The notes below the pieces were generated by a model. It did not search any database. It saw nothing but the letters and a program-made list of their open reading frames with translations, and was not told where the DNA came from. Positions 13,815 to 21,573 of a stretch of DNA of 26,794 nt are shown one piece after another; within the stretch, counting starts at the first letter, position 1; each line of letters opens with the position of its first letter. The stretch covers positions 1 through 26,794 of the IMG/VR virus record IMGVR_UViG_3300003322_000052. One strand, given 5' to 3'. This DNA is from a virus. The position numbers were made by a program, and so were the translations under genes.

Positions 13815-14572
13815 TGAAAGAATACTTAAATCCGATACCGAACGGCGGAGCCCCGTTCAATAACAACAGGATAATTACCGAGTTGAACGGAGAAATACAC
13901 GCTGCGTACGTTGCTTACCTCGCAGCATTTGATTCTCATACTGAGGGCGTAATACTATCAGGAATGCAAGTAACTGGCTCAGGCCCTTATAACGTCTCTG
14001 CCGGGTTGGTGTACTTAAACGGTAAAATACGCCGGTTCCCTGCCCAGGTAGGGATAACGTTACCCAAATACGTTGTTCCTGCTGATATAACTACTCAAAA
14101 GGTATTCGCAGACGGAGTTTCAAGAAATTTACTTCAAGATTACTCCTCTACTGTTCAGAACATAGCGCCAGGATCAGGACAATATATAGCTTTAGCTTCG
14201 GCGACCGATTTCGATGATCGCCGGATAAACATGATACCCCATAATAATGGGTATTGGAAACAGGAGCTGATATATCCGTTTCCGAGCGCCTGGAATATGG
14301 ATACCACTGATTCTTTTACAATACCACACAACCTCGGTACTGATGTAAACAGGGTATGCGCTGCGTTTTGCCCAATACCAGGAGCAACAGGTATACCCAC
14401 GTTCTTAACGAGCGCTGACGGAGGAGACGCGTTCGGTAGCTGTCACGGAAATATAAACTTCAACTCAACCAACATAGTATTGGCGAGAAAAATAGGAGGT
14501 ATATTCGATTCAGCTACGTATAACGCAGTTACGAGCTTGGTAGTATTGCAATTGTGGCGCCCGATAGTTTAA
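13814..14572 (+). CDS. Tail-fibre-like structural protein, 252 aa
   Basis: Starts at TAATG overlap with the previous gene. The N-terminal part (about 1-105) with YNVSAGLVYLNGKIRRFPAQV resembles baseplate-proximal fibre domains. The C-terminal half is rich in Gly, Asn, Pro and aromatic residues (SFTIPHNLGTDVNRV, GSCHGNINFNSTNIVLARKIGG, VVLQLWRPI) and looks like a beta-sandwich tip domain. It probably attaches to the baseplate and may contact the host surface. Its stop overlaps that of the convergent lipoprotein gene. Confidence 0.55.
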   Translation: MKEYLNPIPNGGAPFNNNRIITELNGEIHAAYVAYLAAFDSHTEGVILSGMQVTGSGPYNVSAGLVYLNGKIRRFPAQVGITLPKYVVPADITTQKVFADGVSRNLLQDYSSTVQNIAPGSGQYIALASATDFDDRRINMIPHNNGYWKQELIYPFPSAWNMDTTDSFTIPHNLGTDVNRVCAAFCPIPGATGIPTFLTSADGGDAFGSCHGNINFNSTNIVLARKIGGIFDSATYNAVTSLVVLQLWRPIV

Positions 14573-14856
14573 AAGCAATCGCAGTGCTCTTTTTTGTAGT
14601 CTTCAAGATCAGCCTCCAAGAGAGCGACTTCGATTATAAGGTAACCGAGTTCGTCGTCGGAAGTTGTTCGCTCGATAACGACGTCTTGATCGTTGAAGTC
14701 GCCAGATTCGGAGCCCATCTGGGAAGCGAACTCGGATAATTCAGCGTGTTTTTTCTGAATTTCCTGTTGTGCTTGGGCTGCGTATTGTTCTTCCTTGTGG
14801 CAGTTAGTACAAGAGAAAAGGAAGTACATGAAGAGGACGAATAGTATGTATTTCAT
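14569..14856 (-). CDS. Small lipoprotein on the reverse strand (moron gene)
   Basis: A 95-aa protein read opposite to every other gene here. MKYILFVLFMYFLFSC is a signal peptide with lipobox LFSC (C16). After the cysteine comes TNCHKEE; a K-E-E triplet shortly after the lipidated cysteine resembles the lipoprotein export signal of Bacteroidota that sends lipoproteins to the cell surface. The rest is acidic and helical, ending CDCF. It has its own promoter (14877-14907). Lone promoter-bearing lipoprotein genes in phages are often morons: superinfection exclusion, receptor masking or an outer spanin are candidates. The stop codon overlaps the stop of the fibre-like gene. Confidence 0.75.
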   Translation of the reverse strand: MKYILFVLFMYFLFSCTNCHKEEQYAAQAQQEIQKKHAELSEFASQMGSESGDFNDQDVVIERTTSDDELGYLIIEVALLEADLEDYKKEHCDCF

Positions 14857-14867
14857 GATTTTTGTGT

Positions 14868-14898
14868 TTTGTTTCTGCAAAGGTAGAAACTAAATTTA
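14868..14898 (+). promoter_or_regulatory. Possible divergent promoter for the head protease operon
   Basis: TTTG (14868-14871), 19 nt, TAAATTTA (14891-14898), then the protease ATG at 14923. Spacing fits the Bacteroides-type TTTG-N19-TAnnTTTG, with one mismatch in the last base of the -7. AT-rich sequence makes chance matches likely. Confidence 0.33.
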
Positions 14899-14907
14899 AT
14901 AAAACCT
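14877..14907 (-). promoter_or_regulatory. Bacteroidota-type promoter for the lipoprotein gene
   Basis: Reading the minus strand: AGGTTTT (14907-14901), a 15-nt spacer, TACCTTTG (14885-14878), a perfect TAnnTTTG -7 element, and the ATG 21 nt further (14856). The 31-nt element closely matches the one at 4544-4574 on the plus strand. Confidence 0.68.
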
Positions 14908-14922
14908 AAAAAAATTATAATT

Positions 14923-16092
14923 ATGGAAGCGAAGGCAAGAGAATTGAAATTTACCAACGCTATCGACGGAAGTAAGGCAATAATGTTGCTTTACGATCGT
15001 ATTGGTTTCGATCCAGAAACTTACGAAGGAGTATCGGGCTCTTGGTTCGCTGAGGAAATGTATTGGCATAAGTCGCAGGGCCGGTCAATTCAGGTTAATA
15101 TAAATTCTCCTGGCGGAGCTGTTTTCGACGGATTTTCTATCATTCAGGCTATGATTGATTGCGGCGCTACAGTACACATTGTTGGTATGGCAGCGAGCAT
15201 GGCAGGGATAATAAGCCAGTTCGGTAAATACCGTACTTGTAACGATTTCGCTGTAGGAATGATACACCCGCCGCAGGGCGAAGGAGGTAAGTTGCTCGAG
15301 ATAGTTCGCGATTTGTTAAAGGAATGTTTGCTGAAGAAATCTAAGTTGACTGAGAAGCAAGTGGACAAGATGATGAAGGCTGACGCCGAAGAGGTTTGGT
15401 TGGATTCTTCTGAAATGCTTGCGGCTGGTTTGGTTGACGAGATCATTATAACCGGCGTCGACGCTGGCACACCAGTAAAAAAATCCAACGGAAAAGTTTT
15501 AAATGTCAACGAAACTTTTAAAATTTACTCCGACATAATCAACGGTCTTACCGTAAAACCAAAAAATACTGACATGGAAGACATCAAAGCAATAGGCGCA
15601 GAGCTTGGTATCGACAACGCTACCAAAGATTCTGTTCTTTCTAAGGTGAAAGAAATCAAGAACGCTGCGACTGAGAAAGCTGAACTTCAGACCAAGCTAA
15701 CAGCCGCTGAAAAAGCAAAAACTGAAGCTGAGGCCGCTAAGACGGAAGCCGAAACGAAACTGACTAACGAGCGGAAATCTCGTGCGACAGAGCTCGTCGA
15801 AAATTCCATCGCGGCAGGTAAGATCAAAGAAGAGTCTAAGCAAGAGTACATCGACCTTGCGGTTACGAATTACGATCTGGCTAAAAAGACGCTTACCGGA
15901 ATCCAAGTTCACAATTCAGTTATAGACAAAACCAAAATCGGCTCACCTTCGAAGGTAGAAAACGCTGAAGAAGACTACGAAACGTTGGTGAAAACCAATC
16001 CTAAGAAGCTCGACGAGATCGCTGAAAAGGAGCCTGAAAAATACCAGAAAATTGTGAACGCCTACGTCGAAAAGAAACGATCAGGCAAGTAA
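14923..16092 (+). CDS. ClpP-like prohead protease with C-terminal scaffold
   Basis: A 389-aa protein. Residues 15-180 form a ClpP/S14 fold: VNINSPGGAVFDG (58-70, oxyanion loop), AASMAG with catalytic S92, MIHPP with H115, AAGLVDEI (167-174). The third catalytic residue, Asp in ClpP just before the (F/W)L-(S/D) turn, aligns by eye with E157 in EEVWLD. Residues about 210-300 are a lysine/glutamate/alanine coiled coil (AEKAKTEAEAAKTEAETK), a typical scaffold, and the tail (about 340-389) is highly charged. Such fusions self-assemble, template the capsid and are then cleaved. It lies directly upstream of the capsid gene. Confidence 0.88.
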   Translation: MEAKARELKFTNAIDGSKAIMLLYDRIGFDPETYEGVSGSWFAEEMYWHKSQGRSIQVNINSPGGAVFDGFSIIQAMIDCGATVHIVGMAASMAGIISQFGKYRTCNDFAVGMIHPPQGEGGKLLEIVRDLLKECLLKKSKLTEKQVDKMMKADAEEVWLDSSEMLAAGLVDEIIITGVDAGTPVKKSNGKVLNVNETFKIYSDIINGLTVKPKNTDMEDIKAIGAELGIDNATKDSVLSKVKEIKNAATEKAELQTKLTAAEKAKTEAEAAKTEAETKLTNERKSRATELVENSIAAGKIKEESKQEYIDLAVTNYDLAKKTLTGIQVHNSVIDKTKIGSPSKVENAEEDYETLVKTNPKKLDEIAEKEPEKYQKIVNAYVEKKRSGK

Positions 16093-16145
16093 CGAAAGAA
16101 ACTTTTTTAAACGCACACACACACCTCACACTCACACAATAAACT
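16093..16145 (+). promoter_or_regulatory. CA-rich leader of the major capsid gene
   Basis: 53-nt leader whose 3' two thirds are nearly pure CA repeats (16114-16139: a CACACACACACCTCACACTCACACAA-type run) before ATAAACT-ATG. There is no Shine-Dalgarno. Shorter versions of the same motif precede five other genes (5886-5894, 7013-7030, 8477-8487, 23588-23601, 25603-25620). It is probably an unstructured translation enhancer suited to hosts that do not rely on Shine-Dalgarno pairing. Confidence 0.5.
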
Positions 16146-17075
16146 ATGGCAGCAGGAGCAGAACTATTAACCCGGTATTTCCACACTGAAATACAACCTC
16201 TGTTGTTTCCGGGTAACTCGTTTATGCAACGCGCGTTGAACGATGACGCGTTCGTAAACTATAACTCGGTGGAATTGCCGCATTCCGGCACTATTCCTTC
16301 GGTATCGGTTGACAGGTCGTCACTGCCTGCGACCATAGCGAAACGCACAGACGCAGCAACCAACTATCTGTTGGAAGAACTCACTACCGACCCTACTCTT
16401 TTGCAGGATAGCGAGTCGTATATTGTGAATTACGACAAACGTGCTTCTATCCTGGATCAGCACGCGAAACAAATCAACACGAAGGCCGCTGATCGCGCCC
16501 TATATAAGTGGGCGGCAGGCCTTAACGCAGGTCACACTTTTAAGTCTACCGGCGCTACTCGTACAGCGTCAGGCCCGTCACAGACTGGTAACCGTAACAA
16601 GTTTACCGTAGCGGACATCATCAAAGTTCGTCAAAAGTTCTTCGCTGATGACGTGATTAACGAGAACGCTGATTTGATGGGAGTCGCTATCCTTACGCCT
16701 GCTCAATACGGCGATTTGCTGGAATTATCTAACGTAACAGAGGCGCAGAAATACGGACGCGCGACTTTCCCTTCTGGCGTAGTGGATCGCGTTCTGGGTT
16801 TCGACATTTACGTTCGTAGCCGCGTGATCGTGTTCAACGCGTCAGACGCGCTGAAAGCAGAAGGCGCCGCCGCAGCTGCTACTGACCAAGATGCAGCTTT
16901 CTTCTATCACCCGAACTTTGTTCGCAGAGCGAAAGGAGCCGTGAAGGCTTACGTCAACCCTGACAAGGCAGAGTACTACGGTACGATATTCTCAATGATG
17001 GTTCGCTTCGGCGCCTCTATCGTTCGAAACGATAACAAAGGTGTTGCGACTATAATCGAGGATGACGGAGTGTAA
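16146..17075 (+). CDS. Major capsid protein (HK97 fold, Mu-like)
   Basis: A 309-aa protein immediately downstream of the protease-scaffold, as expected for the capsid gene. Features: PLLFPGNSFMQRALNDDAFV (about 19-38), ELPHSGTIPSV (43-53), a long helix-rich middle, ADLMGVAILTPAQYGDLLEL (176-195), VDRVLGFDIYVRSRVIVF (214-231) and the C-terminal FFYHPNFVRRAKGAVKAYVNPDKAEYYGTI-like region with RFGASIVR, typical of HK97-type P- and A-domain endings. The heavy CA-rich leader fits a highly expressed gene. No family name is needed for the call, which rests on context plus pattern. Confidence 0.82.
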   Translation: MAAGAELLTRYFHTEIQPLLFPGNSFMQRALNDDAFVNYNSVELPHSGTIPSVSVDRSSLPATIAKRTDAATNYLLEELTTDPTLLQDSESYIVNYDKRASILDQHAKQINTKAADRALYKWAAGLNAGHTFKSTGATRTASGPSQTGNRNKFTVADIIKVRQKFFADDVINENADLMGVAILTPAQYGDLLELSNVTEAQKYGRATFPSGVVDRVLGFDIYVRSRVIVFNASDALKAEGAAAAATDQDAAFFYHPNFVRRAKGAVKAYVNPDKAEYYGTIFSMMVRFGASIVRNDNKGVATIIEDDGV

Positions 17076-17079
17076 TAGT

Positions 17080-17364
17080 ATGGCTAAATTCCAAAAGAAA
17101 ACAGACATACCTCCGGATCAAGAGTCAACGATTCCTGCCCTTCCTCCTGAAATCCAGGAGGGGGGCGATAATGTTGCCGATCAATCCGGAATAACTTCAG
17201 AGCAACAGGCGATTGATTATTTCAAGACAGCCTATCAAATGCCTGAAGGACAAAACAAAGCGTATATTACCCAGGACGGTAATGTTTTTTTCAAAGAAAA
17301 CGAGGGCTCAGGTAGAGCCCATGCGCGAGACAAAAAAATAGCAATTTTCGAAATAACACTGTAG
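17080..17364 (+). CDS. Hypothetical protein, 94 aa, downstream of capsid
   Basis: Start taken at ATG 17080, 4 nt after the capsid stop; an upstream ATG (17062) in the same frame lies inside the capsid gene. The N-terminal third is Pro/Glu-rich (DIPPDQESTIPALPPEIQE), probably disordered, and the C-terminal part (AIDYFKTAYQMPEGQNKAYI, then NVFFKENEG and KIAIFEITL) looks like a small alpha/beta domain. It may be a capsid accessory or head-tail joining protein. A perfect 6-bp hairpin lies in its coding region (17304-17320). Confidence 0.65.
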   Translation: MAKFQKKTDIPPDQESTIPALPPEIQEGGDNVADQSGITSEQQAIDYFKTAYQMPEGQNKAYITQDGNVFFKENEGSGRAHARDKKIAIFEITL

Positions 17365-17368
17365 CAAA

Positions 17369-18562
17369 ATGGCTTTAAGTGGAATAACCGTAAACGTCTC
17401 TACATCCGGAATAGGTCGCCGGGCTCCATCCACCGACAAGATTTCGGGTATTTTGTGGTTTAACGCCACTTGGCCAAGTGGAATGAGCACTACAGCTCGT
17501 TATAAGAAAGTATTTTCTCTGGCCGAGGCCGAGGCGCTCGGTATAACGGAAGCTCTGACGTCCTTTAACGCTCTCTGGTATCATATCCGCGAATATTTCC
17601 GGATACAACCAGAAGGCGAACTTTGGATAGGGATCGTTCCGGTTCCAGCAGGAACATACGATTTCACCGAAATCACAGCAATGCTGGCTGCGGCTAACGG
17701 GGAAATAAAGCAACTCGGCGTTTACGCTAATTTGTTGAACTTCGCCTCTGCCCAGGTAACCACTATTCAAGGCGTTCTGGATACGAACGCAGCGCTCGGA
17801 TACCGTTGCTCTGTGTTATACGCTCCGAATTTCCAATCTGCCTACGACTGGACTACTACGACAGACTTGCGTACGCTAACAGCGCCGCGAGTATCGGTAG
17901 TTACGGGGCAGGACGGAAGCGGTAAAGGAGCTGCTTTATTCACAGCTAAATCGTTCACTATCTCTTGCCTCGGAGCTGAGCTCGGCGCTGTTTCTAAGGC
18001 GTCTGTACAGCAATCAATAGGTAACCCTGCTAACTTCAATATATCAAACGGTACTGAATTAGAAGTACCGGCGATGGCTAACGGAACGCTTCAGTCGACC
18101 ATGTCGAATACGTTGCTTGGAGCAATCAAAGATAAGGGTTACTCTATCATCAGAAAGTACACGCCTCGGATTAGCGGTACTTACTTCGAGCGAGTTCCTA
18201 CGGCTACGTCTGCTACTTCTGATTTGGCTTGGTTAGAGTTCCAAAGAACCATAGACAAAGCCGTCCGCGGCCTGGAATCTAAATTGACTCCGGCGATACA
18301 AAGTAGCTTGTATATAAAAGCTGACGGAACGCTGAACAGCGACACGATAGGTTACTTTACTGACTTGTGCGGTAAGGTACTATTGGACATGATAGCAGAC
18401 GGCGAATTATCAGGCTCTCCGTCTGATATTTCTAAAATGGTTCTGATTGACCCGAACCAGAACGTACAAAGCACTTCGCAGTTGAAAATAACTGTTAAAC
18501 TGCTCCCTGTTGGAGTAGCTGAATTTATAGTACTTAACATAGGATTTACTACCAGCTTATGA
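17369..18562 (+). CDS. Contractile tail sheath protein (DUF2586-like)
   Basis: A 397-aa protein. Sheath features include the N-terminal GITVNVSTSGIG, an alpha/beta middle (WIGIVPVPAGTYDFTEITAM, then VSVVTGQDGSGKGAALF), the C-terminal TFERVPTA-like turn (GTYFERVPTATSATSDLAWLE), RTIDKAVRGLESKLTP and the closing KITVKLLPVGVAEFIVLNIGF. The R.idka...l...l.P and final strand are typical of sheath C-terminal domains; from memory the family is DUF2586. It makes this phage a myovirus-like particle. The stop overlaps the tube gene start (ATGA). Confidence 0.8.
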   Translation: MALSGITVNVSTSGIGRRAPSTDKISGILWFNATWPSGMSTTARYKKVFSLAEAEALGITEALTSFNALWYHIREYFRIQPEGELWIGIVPVPAGTYDFTEITAMLAAANGEIKQLGVYANLLNFASAQVTTIQGVLDTNAALGYRCSVLYAPNFQSAYDWTTTTDLRTLTAPRVSVVTGQDGSGKGAALFTAKSFTISCLGAELGAVSKASVQQSIGNPANFNISNGTELEVPAMANGTLQSTMSNTLLGAIKDKGYSIIRKYTPRISGTYFERVPTATSATSDLAWLEFQRTIDKAVRGLESKLTPAIQSSLYIKADGTLNSDTIGYFTDLCGKVLLDMIADGELSGSPSDISKMVLIDPNQNVQSTSQLKITVKLLPVGVAEFIVLNIGFTTSL

Positions 18563-18990
18563 TTCTTCCAAGCCCTCCACTTGTAAACGGCGTAGCGTAC
18601 ACACACGCAGATATTGTTTTAAACATTTTCGGTACGCCTCAGGTTGGTGTAACTGCTATCGAGTACTCTGATATGCAAAACATCACGCCTAACTACTCGA
18701 CAGGCCAAAAAGCTACGTCTGTAGGCTTCGGAACCGTAGAATGCACAGGACGTATCACTATGACTTTCGAACTCGTTCAGGCTCTCCAAAAGATCGCTCC
18801 GAACGGTAGAATACAAAATATTCCGTTCTTCACCATAGGGGTAAATTACCTGCCTGAGGGTGGAGTATTGGTTCGTCACGCATTAAGAAAGGTTAAATTC
18901 AAAGGCAGAAACGTGACTTCGTCCACAGGTAACTCGCAGATAGAGGAAGTAATCGAATTGTTCATTGGAGATATAGATTATAACGCTTAA
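18559..18990 (+). CDS. Tail tube protein
   Basis: A 143-aa, all-beta protein directly after the sheath, as is standard. Long alternating strands (TECTGRITMTFELVQAL-like, IQNIPFFTIGVNYLP, EGGVLVRHALRKVKFKGRNV, IEEVIELFIGDIDYN) fit a tube fold with GNSQ-type loop between strands. The VRHALRKVKFKGRNVTSSTGNSQIEE region resembles the insertion loop of Mu/P2 tubes. Called on order and fold pattern. Confidence 0.72.
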   Translation: MILPSPPLVNGVAYTHADIVLNIFGTPQVGVTAIEYSDMQNITPNYSTGQKATSVGFGTVECTGRITMTFELVQALQKIAPNGRIQNIPFFTIGVNYLPEGGVLVRHALRKVKFKGRNVTSSTGNSQIEEVIELFIGDIDYNA

Positions 18991-18993
18991 AAA

Positions 18994-19305
18994 ATGGAAA
19001 AAGGAACACCATCAACAATCAATCAAACTGTAGTACCCGATTTTACAATCAAAGTAAGGAAGAGTAGAAACGAAAGCGACGGATGTCTTGAATTTGGCAT
19101 CAAGGAAATCGACGAGCCAACGTACATCGCAGCGCAAACACTGATCCGAAACGACAAAGAACTCGAAGCGGTTCGATTCCTTTTGAAGAACCTGAGAGTC
19201 TCAGGAAATACAGTGGATGAGCTGACGTTCCAGGCTACCAGGGCTGCAGTTCGTCCAATGTTCGAATTTCTTTCGCCTCTTGACGGAGAGTTAAAAAAAA
19301 ATTAG
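18994..19305 (+). CDS. Tail assembly chaperone, short form (gpG/gpE-like)
   Basis: A 103-aa soluble protein between the tube and tape measure genes, where tail phages encode the assembly chaperone. It has a charged, mixed alpha/beta pattern and ends in GELKKN. The sequence TTAAAAAAAAATTAG just before the stop contains an A AAA AAA slippery run (19293-19301). The following -1 frame is open for 64 codons, so the protein is likely made in two forms, as with lambda G/GT. Confidence 0.8.
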   Translation: MEKGTPSTINQTVVPDFTIKVRKSRNESDGCLEFGIKEIDEPTYIAAQTLIRNDKELEAVRFLLKNLRVSGNTVDELTFQATRAAVRPMFEFLSPLDGELKKN

Positions 19306-19493
19306 CCGAAAGAAAGATAAAGGCTGAGTACTCGGGCGACAAGCTATTAATTGGATTAGAGCAACAGAAGGCTTTAATCCATTTTTATTTTGGGGTAGAC
19401 CCTGACACAATGACTATAGACGAGTACGCAAAATGTTGGGGGCGACTCGAATTTTGTCTCGAATTTGAAGGTAAATTAACTAAGATAAAATGA
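19299..19493 (+). CDS. -1 frameshift extension of the tail chaperone (T-like)
   Basis: Downstream of the slippery run, the -1 frame reads (K)LAERKIKAEYSGDKLLIGLE on to YAKCWGRLEFCLEFEGKLTK and stops with TGA at 19491-19493. It has no ATG of its own near its beginning and fills the gap exactly up to the tape measure start (ATGA overlap at 19490). Fused to 102 residues of the short form it gives a 166-aa protein. In lambda and P2 this T-part binds the tape measure. The composition (YDEYAKCWGRLEF-type aromatic/acidic) is protein-like. Confidence 0.8.
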   Translation, partial: KLAERKIKAEYSGDKLLIGLEQQKALIHFYFGVDPDTMTIDEYAKCWGRLEFCLEFEGKLTKIK

Positions 19494-21037
19494 GCGAACG
19501 CGCGGAATACGTAATAGACCTCAAAGACTTGTTTAGTTCTAAGCTCAAAAACGCAGATAGAGCGCTCGACAATTTCGAAAGCAAGTTAAAGGGCGCTACT
19601 GGTTCAGGTGGCGCTATTAGTCAATTTTCTGTAGGGTTAAAGACGTTATTCGCTGGAGCCCTGGTGACTGCAATAGGGGCGGCTGTTCGTCAGGCCTCGA
19701 ATCTCGCCGGAGCAGCGGAGCAGACACGTATCTCCTATGAAGTAATGGTTGGAGATATTGAAAAAGGCAACAAATTACTCCGCGATATTAAAAAATACGC
19801 AGATTACACGCCATACGGGTTCGCTGAGTTATCGGATGCTGGTAAAAAACTTTTGAATTTCAATGTAGATTTGAAAGATGTAATGCCAACTATTAAGATG
19901 TTGGGAGATGTTGCGTCAGGCGATAAAAACAAACTCGAATCACTTGCGTTAGTTTATGGTCAGGTTAACGCAGCTGGCAGATTAATGGGACAAGATTTGC
20001 TTCAATTGATTAACGTTGGATTTAACCCCCTTCAAGTAATATCCGAAAAAACGGGTGTTAGCATGAAAGACTTGAAGAAAAAAATGGAAGACGGTGCCAT
20101 TTCCGCTAAAGACGTCGCCCGGGCGTTCAAGATAGCGACTTCGGAAGGCGGTTTATTCCACGACATGACGGAACGACAGGCTGAAACGTTCGAGGGCCGC
20201 TGGTCAACTTCAGTCGATAAATTGAAAACCGCGCTTACAGGAGCCGGGAACTTGTTTAACCAAGTTCTTTCCCCGCTTCTGCAAATGCTTAACGATACGT
20301 TGGACAAAGCTCAAAACGCAAATCAATACGCGGTAGATAATTACGTAAAAGACGTCAGAGACAAAGGCGAATTGCTGAATTTATATCAATCGCTCGCCGA
20401 ATATCAAAAAGTAAAAACGCCATACGGTAAACGCGCTTTCGAAGACACTCAAAAGGAATTGCTTGAAAAATTTCCTCAATTCGCGAAAGGATTTGAGGGT
20501 GGAGTTCCTAAAGGAGTAGACGTTCAAAGATTACAACGTTACTTGAAATTGACGACTGGGAATAGAGACGTTGTATTGAAAGGTATCGACGCAGAGATTG
20601 AGCAAAAGCAAAAAGTAATCCAGGTATTGAACGAAGCGCTGGAAACTCAGGTATCAAAAGGATTGTACGATACTAAAGACGCGCGCGGAGCATCTCAGGC
20701 CATCCGTCAGTACACTAAGGATTTGGACGATTTATTGAAAATGCGCGCTGCTTTTGCAAATCCGTCCAAGACTCCGCCAAAGGGATTCCTGGCGTCAGGA
20801 CTGCCTGACAACAGCAAATTCGATTTCGAAACGGCCTCCACCAAAAAGAAAAAGAAGAACGGTGTAGACGGAGACGTAAGGAGCGGCGGAATAAAAAACA
20901 TAGTGATCAACATCACTCAGTTGGTTGGAGAAATTAACTTCGAGCAATTCGATAAGATGAGCGAGAATAAGGTTGTTGAGATAGTAAAAAGAGCATTACT
21001 TACGGCTGTTAACGACGCTAACTCTGCAATAGAATGA
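19490..21037 (+). CDS. Tape measure protein
   Basis: A 515-aa, mostly helical protein. The N-terminal domain (about 55-240) carries tape-measure features: ALVTAIGAAVRQASNLAG, TRISYEVMVGD, ADYTPYGFAELSDAGKKLL, GRLMGQDLLQLINVGFNP and TFEGRWSTSVDKLKTAL. The C-terminal half is helical and charged, ending in a KKKKKNG linker and an IVEI-type helix. At about 0.15 nm per residue, 515 residues predict a tail near 75-80 nm. It lies right after the chaperone. Confidence 0.9.
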   Translation: MSERAEYVIDLKDLFSSKLKNADRALDNFESKLKGATGSGGAISQFSVGLKTLFAGALVTAIGAAVRQASNLAGAAEQTRISYEVMVGDIEKGNKLLRDIKKYADYTPYGFAELSDAGKKLLNFNVDLKDVMPTIKMLGDVASGDKNKLESLALVYGQVNAAGRLMGQDLLQLINVGFNPLQVISEKTGVSMKDLKKKMEDGAISAKDVARAFKIATSEGGLFHDMTERQAETFEGRWSTSVDKLKTALTGAGNLFNQVLSPLLQMLNDTLDKAQNANQYAVDNYVKDVRDKGELLNLYQSLAEYQKVKTPYGKRAFEDTQKELLEKFPQFAKGFEGGVPKGVDVQRLQRYLKLTTGNRDVVLKGIDAEIEQKQKVIQVLNEALETQVSKGLYDTKDARGASQAIRQYTKDLDDLLKMRAAFANPSKTPPKGFLASGLPDNSKFDFETASTKKKKKNGVDGDVRSGGIKNIVINITQLVGEINFEQFDKMSENKVVEIVKRALLTAVNDANSAIE

Positions 21038-21573
21038 GAAATCCGCCAATGATAATACCGTCAGGAGGTATACAAAATCTCACTCCGAGATTGATGAATA
21101 TCGGTACGTTTGATCCTTCGGACGATCCGATAGCAACCTCGTACCTGGGAACTCCTATCTACTCAAACATCATTTTCGAGGCTGATCCTGATACGCCAGA
21201 GAACGCGGATTTGCGCCTGGATACAGTTTTGTTCGAAGTGAATATGCCGAGAATAGTTGTCATGACTCCGATCTCTGGTCGTAATGGAACTGTAAAGGAA
21301 TACATTTCGAACGGAGATTATCAAATATTGATTTCTGGTATGATCGTTTCGCAGTATCCGAACGTATTTCCGAAGGAAGAAATAACAGCATTGAGGAATC
21401 TTGTAGAACTACCCAAATCATTGGCCGTAGCTTCCAGTTTTTTGCAGATTTTCTCAGTGCATAATATCGTAGTCCTGGAATCGAGATTTTCGGAGGTTAT
21501 GGGCAGCAGGAATCAAATAGCGTTTACGTTAAATTGTGTTTCAGATCAACCTATAGAAGTGCGCGAGTTATGA
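21034..21573 (+). CDS. Baseplate/tail protein, DUF6046-like
   Basis: A 179-aa protein with VVMTPISGRNGTVKEYISNGDYQ-type and ISGMIVSQYPNVFPKEEITALR segments, followed by PKSLAVASSFLQIFSVHNIVVLESRF and RNQIAFTLNCVSD. The PI-G-NGTVKEYI ... I-G ... YP ... L-R-L pattern matches, from memory, the Bacteroidota phage family DUF6046, found next to the tape measure and hub. Role probably at the tail-baseplate junction. ATGA overlaps join it to its neighbours. Confidence 0.66.
   Translation: MRNPPMIIPSGGIQNLTPRLMNIGTFDPSDDPIATSYLGTPIYSNIIFEADPDTPENADLRLDTVLFEVNMPRIVVMTPISGRNGTVKEYISNGDYQILISGMIVSQYPNVFPKEEITALRNLVELPKSLAVASSFLQIFSVHNIVVLESRFSEVMGSRNQIAFTLNCVSDQPIEVREL

Noticed and set aside
14574-14595. 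Weak terminator (AGCA/TGCT stem then six T) after the fibre-like gene
   Set aside because: Only a 4-bp stem, and it lies inside the lipoprotein coding sequence. Not convincing without expression data.
17304-17320. Perfect hairpin GGGCTC-AGGTA-GAGCCC
   Set aside because: It lies inside the 94-aa gene after the capsid, with no T-run. It is likely a coding coincidence.
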